25,113 nucleotides of DNA, taken from NCBI GenBank assembly GCA_019117105.1, contig DXAH01000044.1:1-25113 (forward strand), given 5' to 3'. Positions 1 to 8,300 of the stretch are shown here, piece after piece. This DNA is from Duodenibacillus intestinigallinarum. Its GTDB lineage: Bacteria; Pseudomonadota; Gammaproteobacteria; Burkholderiales; Burkholderiaceae_F. Each line of letters opens with the position of its first letter. Positions within the stretch are counted from its first letter, which is position 1. A program made the translations under genes and the position numbers. Under the pieces are notes generated by a model that worked only from the letters and a program-made list of their open reading frames with translations, was not told the origin of the DNA and searched no databases.

Positions 1-1191
<1,191 letters not shown>

Positions 1192-1205
1192 TATCGATTT
1201 TCTGA

Positions 1206-1230
1206 AAGGTTCATCAATTAGGTGAACCTT
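1206..1230 (+). other. Hairpin between tuf and tRNA-Trp
   Basis: AAGGTTCA (1206-1213) pairs perfectly with TGAACCTT (1223-1230) across a 9-base loop. No T run follows, so it is not a normal intrinsic terminator. It sits 6 bases before the tRNA and may serve RNA processing or stabilise the tuf 3' end. Confidence 0.5.
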
Positions 1231-1236
1231 CAGGAC

Positions 1237-1312
1237 AGGGGTATAGCTCAATTGGCAGAGCGACGGTCTCCAAAACCGTAGGTTGAGGGTTCGATTCCTT
1301 CTGCCCCTGCCA
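1237..1312 (+). tRNA. trnW: tRNA-Trp (CCA anticodon)
   Basis: The 76-base cloverleaf starts AGGGGTA and ends TGCCCCT-G-CCA, giving a seven-pair acceptor stem and an encoded CCA tail at 1310-1312. The D arm contains GCTC...GAGC, the anticodon stem is ACGGT/ACCGT, and the 7-base loop carries CCA at 1270-1272, which reads UGG (Trp). The T arm is GAGGG-TTCGATT-CCTTC. Its place between tufB and secE is the usual one in proteobacteria, so it is probably cut from a tuf-tRNA transcript. Confidence 0.97.
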
Positions 1313-1328
1313 ACCTGACAGAAGCAAG

Positions 1329-1360
1329 AAGCCGCGATCATTGACCGCGGCTTTCTGTCT
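1329..1360 (+). terminator. Terminator-like hairpin after tRNA-Trp
   Basis: AAGCCGCG (1329-1336) pairs with CGCGGCTT (1346-1353) around a 9-base loop, followed by the T-rich but interrupted tail TCTGTCTG. The weak tail suggests partial termination, allowing read-through into secE. Confidence 0.55.
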
Positions 1361-1439
1361 GTAAAAAACTGCGTAAATGGAAGCGCGGGAAAGGGCTCGG
1401 AAAACAAAAGAAGAGCGCCGCGCAACGGATATCAAAGAA

Positions 1440-1835
1440 ATGGCTACTCAGAATGCACAGCCTCAGCAAGGCTCGGGCAACAAGGCTCTGGACGTGATTG
1501 TGATGACGCTTGCCGTCCTGATCGCTGCCGCCGGCCTCTTTGCTTTTACCTTTCTGACCGACCAGAGTACGGGCGTGCGCATCGGCGCGTTGCTCGGTGG
1601 TTTGGTTGTCGCCGTCATCGTGGCGGCCTTCTCGAGCACCGGCAAGCGCTTCATCGCCTTCTGCCGCGAATCTTGGGAAGAACTTCGTCGCGTTGTTTGG
1701 CCGACGCGCAAAGAAACGGTCAACACGACGGGCATCGTCATGGCTTTCGTGGTTGCCGTGGCCATCTACCTCTTCCTTGTCGACAAGCTTATCGAATGGG
1801 GTCTGTACGACGGGCTCCTGCAGTTGAGCTTCTGA
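1440..1835 (+). CDS. secE: Preprotein translocase subunit SecE
   Basis: SecE is the small inner-membrane subunit that clamps SecY in the SecYEG protein-export channel. The 131-residue product has two hydrophobic segments near residues 18-37 and 45-63, then the conserved cytoplasmic/amphipathic stretch with ESWEELRRVVWPTRKE, and a final membrane helix with GIVMAFVVAVAIYLFLVDK. This three-helix form is typical of proteobacteria. I chose ATG 1440 (MATQNAQ). An in-frame ATG at 1377 would add 21 highly charged residues, lies only about 20 bases after the upstream hairpin and has no Shine-Dalgarno sequence; the signal at 1440 is also weak. nusG follows after 88 bases. Confidence 0.95.
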   Translation: MATQNAQPQQGSGNKALDVIVMTLAVLIAAAGLFAFTFLTDQSTGVRIGALLGGLVVAVIVAAFSSTGKRFIAFCRESWEELRRVVWPTRKETVNTTGIVMAFVVAVAIYLFLVDKLIEWGLYDGLLQLSF

Positions 1836-1865
1836 TCCGAACGAACCGCTTTTTAGCAGACAGCG

Positions 1866-1900
1866 CGCGCACTTGGGGCTCTGGATTCCCGATGTGCGCG
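1866..1900 (+). other. Hairpin in the secE-nusG gap
   Basis: CGCGCAC (1866-1872) pairs with GTGCGCG (1894-1900) around a 21-base loop, 23 bases upstream of the nusG start. No T tract follows. It may influence nusG translation or RNA processing. Confidence 0.35.
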
Positions 1901-1923
1901 TAAACGTTTGCACGGAGAATGAA

Positions 1924-2484
1924 ATGAGTACCGAAACCGCTCAGGAAACGGGCGCGCAGAAGATGCGCTGGTATACGGTTCACGTCTACTCCTCGATGGA
2001 AAAGAGCGTGCAGCGCTCGATCATTGAACGCATCGGCCGCTCCGAACTCAAGGATCTTTTCGGCGAAGTGCTCCTGCCGATTGAAAAGGTCGAGGAAGCC
2101 CGCAACGGCCGCAAGATCGAGACCGAACGCCGCATGTATCCCGGCTACGTCTTCGTTGAAATGGTCATGACCGAAGAGACGTGGCATTTGGTGAACTCCA
2201 CGCCCCGCGTGATCGAGTTCCTCGGAAACAACCATCCGGTACCGCTGTCGGACGCCGAAATCGCCGCCATCAAGGACCGTATGTCCGTTGGTACCGAAAA
2301 GGCACGTCCGAAGATCATGTTCGAACCCGGCGAAATCGTCCGCATCAAGGAAGGCCCCTTCCAGGACTTCAATGGCCGCGTCGAAGAAATTCTTTACGAC
2401 AAGAGCCGCCTGCGCTGCTTTGTGTCGATTTTCGGCCGCGAGACGAGCGTCGAACTCGCCTTCAACGAAGTCGAAAAGATCTGA
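1924..2484 (+). CDS. nusG: Transcription termination/antitermination factor NusG
   Basis: NusG binds the clamp of RNA polymerase, promotes elongation, recruits Rho and couples transcription to the ribosome. The 186-residue product has the N-terminal NGN domain (MRWYTVHVYSSMEKSVQRSI, then RRMYPGYVFVEM) and a C-terminal KOW domain starting near FEPGEIVRIKEGPFQDFNG. Length matches the family. The start is ATG 1924, with GGAG at 1914-1917 six bases upstream; an in-frame upstream extension exists but lacks such a site. No gene follows for 138 bases, where the rplK promoter lies, so secE-nusG is a separate unit from the ribosomal protein genes. Confidence 0.98.
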   Translation: MSTETAQETGAQKMRWYTVHVYSSMEKSVQRSIIERIGRSELKDLFGEVLLPIEKVEEARNGRKIETERRMYPGYVFVEMVMTEETWHLVNSTPRVIEFLGNNHPVPLSDAEIAAIKDRMSVGTEKARPKIMFEPGEIVRIKEGPFQDFNGRVEEILYDKSRLRCFVSIFGRETSVELAFNEVEKI

Positions 2485-2517
2485 TTTTCCTACGGGGCGC
2501 GTTGATTTTAAAGAAAT

Positions 2518-2546
2518 TTGCACATTTCAAATTTTTTTGGCATAAT
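2518..2546 (+). promoter_or_regulatory. Sigma-70 promoter of the rplKAJL-rpoBC operon
   Basis: TTGCAC (2518-2523), a 17-base spacer and CATAAT (2541-2546) form a near-consensus promoter. Transcription should start about 2553, giving a leader of about 70 bases before rplK. It matches the position of the L11 promoter in other proteobacteria. Confidence 0.8.
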
Positions 2547-2569
2547 CGCGCCCTCGTTTCTTATTTTTA

Positions 2570-2612
2570 CTGGGGAGCGCCCTCATTCGAAGGTGCGTTT
2601 GAACCCAGGGAG
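2570..2612 (+). promoter_or_regulatory. Candidate L1 autoregulatory site in the rplK leader
   Basis: CTGGG (2570-2574) pairs with CCCAG (2604-2608), with TTC/GAA pairing just inside (2586-2588 with 2601-2603) and an asymmetric loop starting GAGCG. L1 represses its own operon by binding a short helix with an asymmetric loop in the L11 leader that mimics its 23S site. The right arm runs directly into the GGGAG Shine-Dalgarno sequence (2608-2612). Seen: the pairing. Inferred: L1 binding. Confidence 0.45.
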
Positions 2613-2622
2613 TTAATTTCAA

Positions 2623-3054
2623 ATGGCTAAGAAAATCGTCGGCTTTATCAAGCTGCAGGTTCCTGCAGGCAAAGCCAATCCCTCGCCCCCAATCGGCCCG
2701 GCTCTCGGTCAGCGCGGCCTGAACATCATGGAATTCTGCAAGGCGTTTAACGCCAAGACCCAGGGTATGGAACCCGGTCTGCCGATTCCGTGCGTGATCA
2801 CCGCTTACGCCGACAAGTCCTTCACGTTCGTGATGAAGACCCCGCCGGCTACGATCCTGATCAAGAAGGCCGCGAAGATCCAGAAGGGCTCCGCACGTCC
2901 GCACACGGACAAGGTCGGCAAGATCACCCGTGCTCAGGCCGAAGAAATCGCCAAGATGAAGGAGCCCGATCTGACGGCTGCTGATCTTGACGCTGCGGTT
3001 CGCACGATCGCTGGTTCCGCCCGTTCCATGGGCATCACGGTGGAGGGTCTGTAA
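2623..3054 (+). CDS. rplK: 50S ribosomal protein L11
   Basis: L11 binds the GTPase-associated centre of 23S rRNA and is needed for RelA activation and factor function. The 143-residue product has the normal length. It shows the N-terminal motif IKLQVPAGKANPSPPIGPALGQRG with the conserved proline-rich hinge, then the C-terminal rRNA-binding domain (KKAAKIQKGS..., IAKMKEPDL...). A GGGAG Shine-Dalgarno sequence lies 10 bases before ATG 2623. The stop is separated from rplA by only 2 bases, so the two are translationally linked, as expected if L1 binding at the rplK leader controls both. Confidence 0.99.
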   Translation: MAKKIVGFIKLQVPAGKANPSPPIGPALGQRGLNIMEFCKAFNAKTQGMEPGLPIPCVITAYADKSFTFVMKTPPATILIKKAAKIQKGSARPHTDKVGKITRAQAEEIAKMKEPDLTAADLDAAVRTIAGSARSMGITVEGL

Positions 3055-3056
3055 TA

Positions 3057-3746
3057 ATGGCTAAGATTTCCAAGCGCCGCAAGGAATTCCTCGGCAAGTA
3101 CGACCTCACCAAGCCCTTCGCTCTGAACGAAGCGCTTGACGCTGTGAAGGCCTGCGCCAACGCCAAGTTCGACGAATCCGTCGACGTGGCCATCCAGCTC
3201 GGCATTGACCCCCGCAAGTCTGACCAGGCTATCCGCGGCGCCGTCGTAATGCCGGAAGGCACGGGCAAGACCGTTCGCGTGGCTGTGTTCACGCAGGGTG
3301 CTAATGTTGAAGCCGCTAAGGCTGCCGGCGCCGACATCGTTGGTTTCGACGATCTCGCTGCCGAAGTCAAGGCCGGCAAGATGGACTTTGACGTTGTGAT
3401 CGCTTCGCCGGACGCCATGCGTGTGGTCGGTCAGCTCGGTCAGATCCTTGGCCCGCGCGGCCTGATGCCGAACCCGAAGGTTGGCACTGTGACCCCGAAC
3501 GTTGCCCAGGCTGTTAAGAACGCCAAGGCCGGTCAGGTCCAGTTCCGCGCCGACAAGGCCGGTATCATTCACGCCCCGGTCGGTCGCGTTTCCTTCGAAA
3601 CCGAACGTCTCGTGACCAACATCAAGGCGCTCGTTGAGCAGCTCAACAAGCTCAAGCCCGCCAGCCAGAAGGGCATCTATCTGCGCAAGCTCTCCGTGAG
3701 CTCCACGATGGGTATCGGCGCTCGCGTCGACCTGTCCTCGCTCTAA
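3057..3746 (+). CDS. rplA: 50S ribosomal protein L1
   Basis: L1 forms the mobile L1 stalk at the E site and also represses its own mRNA. The 229-residue product has family length and conserved segments, including GTGKTVRVAVFTQG near residues 67-80, the GLMPNPKVGTVT loop near 133-144, and the C-terminal IYLRKLSVSSTMGIGARVD. It starts 2 bases after rplK and is followed by a 342-base non-coding leader before rplJ. The candidate target of its repression lies in the rplK leader at 2570-2612. Confidence 0.99.
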   Translation: MAKISKRRKEFLGKYDLTKPFALNEALDAVKACANAKFDESVDVAIQLGIDPRKSDQAIRGAVVMPEGTGKTVRVAVFTQGANVEAAKAAGADIVGFDDLAAEVKAGKMDFDVVIASPDAMRVVGQLGQILGPRGLMPNPKVGTVTPNVAQAVKNAKAGQVQFRADKAGIIHAPVGRVSFETERLVTNIKALVEQLNKLKPASQKGIYLRKLSVSSTMGIGARVDLSSL

Positions 3747-4088
3747 TCGGAAGCGCAGTCAATAAAAGAACACCTGAAGCCGAGGAGGCAACTCCCCGGC
3801 TTCAACTGAGGTCGTGAGGCCTCAAGGGCTTTGGGTGGCCTGTTTGAAACAGGCCGCTGTCAAAGACCGCCGGAGGATGAGGGCAAGTCCCGACGCTTTA
3901 ATTGTCTTGAGAGAAGAGAGCGCTTCGAATCAAGATGTCCGGCGCAGACGGTGAAACCTCAAAGAGAGATGTATGTTGTGTAAGGTTTTTGCACTGCACG
4001 TACTGCTCTCAGAAGGGTTTTCAACCGGTAGTTGAAGAACCGGTGCGCGTTGTCAAAAGCGATGCGTACCTCTGAGTGGAGCCAGACC
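3747..4088 (+). promoter_or_regulatory. rplJ leader (L10-type autoregulatory leader)
   Basis: This 342-base gap has no gene and is full of hairpins: 3775-3804 (TGAAGCCG/CGGCTTCA ends), 3807-3824 (TGAGG/CCTCA), 3837-3855 (GGCCTGTTT/AAACAGGCC), and a long-range pairing of 4008-4016 with 4069-4076 that would sit just before the GGAG Shine-Dalgarno sequence at 4078-4081. Within it, ACCGGT 4024-4029 can pair with 4039-4044, while TTCAAC 4020-4025 can pair with GTTGAA 4031-4036; these two are mutually exclusive. Long leaders bound by the L10-L12 complex are known at this position. I saw no convincing separate promoter. Confidence 0.65.
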
Positions 4089-4619
4089 ATGGGTCTTAAT
4101 CGTCAAGACAAGGCGACTGTGATTGCAGAAATGAGCGAACTCGTTGCTCAGTCCTCTGCCATCATCATCGCTGAATACCGTGGGCTGACCGTTGAAGCAA
4201 TCACCAAGCTTCGCGCTGATGCGCGCAAGCAGGGTGTGCAGTTGCGTGTGGTGAAGAACACGTTGGTTCGCCGCGCCGTTGCCGGCACGCCGTTTGAGGG
4301 GCTCTCCGACCAGTTCGTCGGACCGCTCATCTACAGCCTGTCCGCCGACCCGGTTGCTGCTGCCAAGGTTCTTGCTACGTTCGCCAAGACGAACGACAAG
4401 CTCATCATCAAGGGCGGTGCGATGGCCAACTACGTCATGGACGTGGCCGCTGTCGAACAGCTCGCCTCGATGCCGAGCCGCGAAGAGCTCCTGGCCAAGT
4501 TGATGGCCACCATGAACGAGCCGATCGCCAAGTTCGTCCGCACCCTCAACGAAGTGCCCGCACGCTTCGTTCGCACTGTGGCTGCTTACCGCGATGCCCA
4601 GGAGAAGGCTGCTGCCTAA
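4089..4619 (+). CDS. rplJ: 50S ribosomal protein L10
   Basis: L10 anchors the L7/L12 stalk to the ribosome and, with L12, represses its own mRNA. The 176-residue product starts MGLNRQDKATVIAEM and contains the conserved IIAEYRGLTV and LRVVKNTLVRRAV segments of the rRNA-binding domain, and a C-terminal helix (residues about 130-175) that binds L7/L12 dimers. I chose ATG 4089 because GGAG at 4078-4081 lies 7 bases upstream; the in-frame extension to 4032 has no such signal and overlaps the leader structure. rplL follows after 55 bases. Confidence 0.98.
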   Translation: MGLNRQDKATVIAEMSELVAQSSAIIIAEYRGLTVEAITKLRADARKQGVQLRVVKNTLVRRAVAGTPFEGLSDQFVGPLIYSLSADPVAAAKVLATFAKTNDKLIIKGGAMANYVMDVAAVEQLASMPSREELLAKLMATMNEPIAKFVRTLNEVPARFVRTVAAYRDAQEKAAA

Positions 4620-4674
4620 TCCGCTTTAAACAGAAATCAATTTTTAAACATTACACAACGTTACGGAGTCAAAA

Positions 4675-5055
4675 ATGGCCCTGACCAATGAAGAAATCCT
4701 CGACGCGATCGCGTCCAAGACCGTTCTCGAAATCAGCGAACTCATCAAGATGATGGAAGAAAAGTTCGGCGTTTCCGCTGCTGCCGCCGCTGTGGCAGTT
4801 GCTCCGGCTGCTGGTGGCGCTGCTGCCCCGGCCGCTGAAGAAAAGTCCGAATTCGACGTCGTTCTCGCTGACGTTGGTTCCAACAAGATCGCCGTGATTA
4901 AGGCTGTTCGCGAAATCACCGGCCTTGGCCTCAAGGAAGCCAAGGACCTCGTCGAAGGCGCTCCCAAGGCTGTTAAGGAAGGCGCTGCCAAGGCTGAAGC
5001 TGAAGACCTCAAGAAGAAGCTCGAAGCTGCCGGCGCTAAGGTCGAACTCAAGTAA
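4675..5055 (+). CDS. rplL: 50S ribosomal protein L7/L12
   Basis: L7/L12 is the multicopy stalk protein that recruits translational GTPases. The 126-residue product has the N-terminal dimerisation domain (ILDAIASKTVLEISELIKMMEEKFGV), an Ala/Pro-rich flexible hinge at about residues 36-58, and the C-terminal domain with GSNKIAVIKAVREITGLGLKEAKDLVE. A GGAG signal (4665-4668) lies 6 bases before the start. It has its own strong binding site, in keeping with the high copy number relative to L10. A 313-base structured gap separates it from rpoB. Confidence 0.99.
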   Translation: MALTNEEILDAIASKTVLEISELIKMMEEKFGVSAAAAAVAVAPAAGGAAAPAAEEKSEFDVVLADVGSNKIAVIKAVREITGLGLKEAKDLVEGAPKAVKEGAAKAEAEDLKKKLEAAGAKVELK

Positions 5056-5080
5056 TCTGAGTTTCAGACTTTCAAGCATC

Positions 5081-5152
5081 GCAAAGCCGCCTGCAACGGC
5101 GGCTTTGCCGACTGCGCTCCAAGCCCGATTTCGATATCGGAAGAGGGCTTGG
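5081..5152 (+). other. Two stable hairpins downstream of rplL
   Basis: GCAAAGCCGCC (5081-5091) pairs perfectly with GGCGGCTTTGC (5098-5108) around a 6-base loop. A second stem joins CCAAGCCC (5119-5126) and GGGCTTGG (5145-5152). Neither has a clear T tract. The rplL-rpoB gap in enterobacteria holds an RNase III site and an attenuator, so RNA processing here is a reasonable guess. Confidence 0.55.
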
Positions 5153-5177
5153 GATTTTGAAGTGGATCTGGTAAAAT
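5149..5177 (+). promoter_or_regulatory. Candidate internal promoter for rpoBC
   Basis: TTGGGA (5149-5154), a 17-base spacer and TAAAAT (5172-5177) match the sigma-70 consensus at 9 of 12 positions. The -10 lies in the loop of a 9-pair hairpin (5163-5171 with 5179-5187). A transcript from here would begin near 5184 and meet the attenuator hairpin at 5243 before rpoB. Confidence 0.45.
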
Positions 5178-5242
5178 TCCAGATCCAGCTCAAAGTCAAA
5201 GCCAGTGATCGAAATAATCAATAAGTCACCGTGACGGCCCCT

Positions 5243-5284
5243 AGCCGCACGGGCGCACGCATTCGTGCAGCCCGGGCGGCTTTT
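5243..5284 (+). terminator. Attenuator-like terminator before rpoB
   Basis: A long GC-rich stem forms from AGCCGC (5243-5248), CGGGC (5250-5254) and GCACG (5255-5259), loop CATT, then CGTGC, GCCCG and GCGGCT (5264-5281), ending in TTTT. There is one mismatch and one bulge. With rpoB starting 85 bases later, partial termination would reduce rpoBC expression relative to rplJL, as at the known E. coli rplL-rpoB attenuator. Confidence 0.65.
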
Positions 5285-5368
5285 GGCGTCTTTAAAAAAT
5301 GGCTGCGATTTTTCGAACCTCTTTGACCCCATAGCATATTTCCTCCCATCGCCTTGAACGGAGTCTTC

Positions 5369-8300
5369 ATGTCGTACTCGTTCACTGAAAAGAAGCGTAT
5401 TCGGAAGAGTTTTGCCACACGTCCGAGCGTCCTTGAAGTGCCCTCCTTGCTGGAAACGCAGCTTCGCAGCTACGAAGCCTTCCTGCAGGCCGATGTCAAG
5501 CCCGAAAGCCGCAAAAATGTCGGGTTGCAGTCGGCATTCACTTCCATTTTCCCGATCACCAGCCACAATGGCTACGCCCGCCTGAAGTTCCTGAGCTACA
5601 GACTCGAGCAGCCTGAATTCGATGTGGCCGAGTGCCAACTGCGCGGTCTGACTTATGCGTCCGCGCTGCGCGCTCGTATTCAGCTTGAAATTTTTGACCG
5701 CGACGCCGCCAAGCCCGGCACGGTCAAGGAAATCCGTGAAAACGAAGTCTACATGGGCGAAATTCCGCTCATGACCGAAAAGGCTTCCTTTATTGTCAAC
5801 GGCTCCGAACGCGTTATCGTGAGCCAGCTGCATCGTTCGCCCGGTATCTTCTTCGAGCACGACAAGGGCAAGACCCACTCTTCGGGTAAGCTGCTCTTCA
5901 GCGCTCGCGTGATTCCCTACCGCGGCTCCTGGCTTGACTTTGAATTCGACCCGAAGGACATCGTGTACTTCCGTGTCGACCGCCGCCGCAAGATGCCCGG
6001 CACGATTCTGCTCAAGGCCATTGGTCTTACGCCCGAAGAAATTCTCGAGCGCTTCTATGACTTTGACACCTTCCGTCTGACTCAGAAGTCGGCTAGCCTG
6101 CACTTCACCCCGCAGCGTCTGCAGGGCGAAACGGCTCAGTTCGAAATCAAAGATAAGGAAGGCAATACGATTGTTGCCAAGGACAAGCGCATCACGGCTC
6201 GTCACGTCCGCCTGATGGAAAAGGCCGGCATCAAGGAAGTCGCCGTTCCGGATGACTTCCTGATCGGCCGCGTGCTCGCCAAGGCCATCTACAATCAGGA
6301 AACCGGCGAAAAGATCGCCGACGCCAACGACGAAATCACCGCAGATACGCTTGCCGTTCTGCGTGAGATGCACGTGCACAAGATCGAAACGCTCTTTACG
6401 AACGAACTCGATCGCGGCTCCTATATCTCCGACACGCTGCGTCTGGACGACGTGCCCGACACCATGTCGGCCCGTATCGCCATCTATCGCATGATGCGTC
6501 CGGGTGAACCTCCCACGGAAGACGCCGTCGAAGGGCTCTTTAACCGCCTGTTCTTCGATCCCGAAGCTTACGATCTGTCCCGCGTCGGCCGCATGAAGGT
6601 CAACGCCCGCTTCGGCCGCGGCACGCCCGAAGGCTCGATGACGCTCACCAACGAAGACATCATCGACACGATGCAGGTCCTCGTGGCTCTGCGTAACGGC
6701 GCCGACGACGTGGTTCTCACCGATGCCGAAGGCAACAAGCGCACCGTGGAAATCCACGGCGTCGACGATATCGACCACCTGGGCAATCGTCGCGTGCGCT
6801 GCGTGGGCGAACTCACGGAAAATCAGTTCCGCTCCGGTCTCGTGCGCGTGGAACGCGCCGTTCGCGAACGTCTCGGCTCCGCCGAAAGCGACGGCCTTAC
6901 CCCGCAGGATCTGATCAATTCCAAGCCCATTTCGGCTGCCATCCGCGAGTTCTTCGGTTCTTCGCAGCTGTCGCAGTTCATGGATCAGACCAACCCGCTG
7001 TCTGAGATCACGCACAAGCGTCGTATTTCGGCTCTCGGCCCGGGCGGTCTGACGCGCGAACGCGCCGGCTTCGAAGTGCGCGACGTGCACGCCACGCACT
7101 ACGGCCGCGTCTGCCCGATTGAAACGCCTGAAGGTCCGAACATCGGTCTGATCAACTCTTTGGCTCTGTACGCCCGCCTTAACGACTACGGCTTCCTCGA
7201 AACGCCGTATCGCAAGGTGGAAAACGGCGTTGCTCTCAAGGGCAAGGAAAACATCCACTATCTGTCGGCCATCGAAGAAGGCAACTATGTGATTGCCCAG
7301 GCCAACGCCGAAATGGATGAAAACGGCAAGCTCATCGGCGAACTCGTGAGCGCCCGTGAAAACGGCGAATTCATCATGGCTTCGCCCGATCGCATTCAGT
7401 ACATGGACGTGGCTCCTGCTCAGATCGTGTCCGTGGCTGCTTCGCTCATTCCGTTCTTGGAACACGACGACGCGAACCGCGCTTTGATGGGTTCGAACAT
7501 GCAGCGTCAGGGCGTGCCTTGCCTGCGTCCGGAAAAGCCCGTTGTGGGTACCGGCGTGGAACGCACGGTGGCCGTTGACTCGAAGGCAACGGTGCAGGCC
7601 AAGCGCGGCGGCATGATCGAATACGTTGACGCCAACCGTATCGTGGTTCGTGTGAACGACGACGAAAGCGTGGCCGGTGAAGTCGGTGTGGACATCTACA
7701 CGCTGCAGAAGTTCACCCGTTCCAATGGTTCGACGACGCTCAATCAGCGTCCGATCGTGAAGAAGGGCGACGTGATTGCCGCCGGCGATGTGCTCGCCGA
7801 CGGTGCTTCGACCGATATGGGCGAACTCGCTCTCGGTCAGAACATGCTCATCGCCTTTATGCCGTGGAACGGCTACAACTACGAAGACTCGGTGTTGATC
7901 TCCGAGCGCGTGGTTGCCGATGACCGCTACACCTCGATTCACATCGAAGAACTTGATGTGGTGGCTCGCGACACCAAGCTCGGACCTGAAGATATCACTC
8001 GCGACATCTCGAACCTGTCCGAAAACCAGCTGAGCCGCCTCGACGACTCCGGCATCGTGTTCATCGGTGCGGAAGTTTCCGCCGGTGACGTGCTCGTCGG
8101 CAAGGTCACGCCCAAGGGCGAAACCCAGCTCACGCCGGAAGAAAAGCTTCTGCGCGTGATCTTCGGCGAAAAGGCAAGCGATGTTAAGGACACCAGCCTG
8201 CGCGTGCCTTCCGGCATGGCCGGCACCGTGATCGACGTTCAGGTCTTCACGCGTGAAGGCGTGGAAAAGGACAAGCGCGCTCGCTCGATTATCGACGAAC

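Noticed and set aside
1377..1439. Longer SecE start at 1377
   Set aside because: It adds a charged 21-residue extension, has no ribosome site and lies right after the terminator-like hairpin; kept only as an alternative.
6950..7080. Possible rifampicin-resistance change (DQTNPLSE instead of E. coli DQNNPLSE) in rpoB
   Set aside because: Thr at this position is a natural variant seen in other betaproteobacteria such as Neisseria; the usual resistance residues are wild type.
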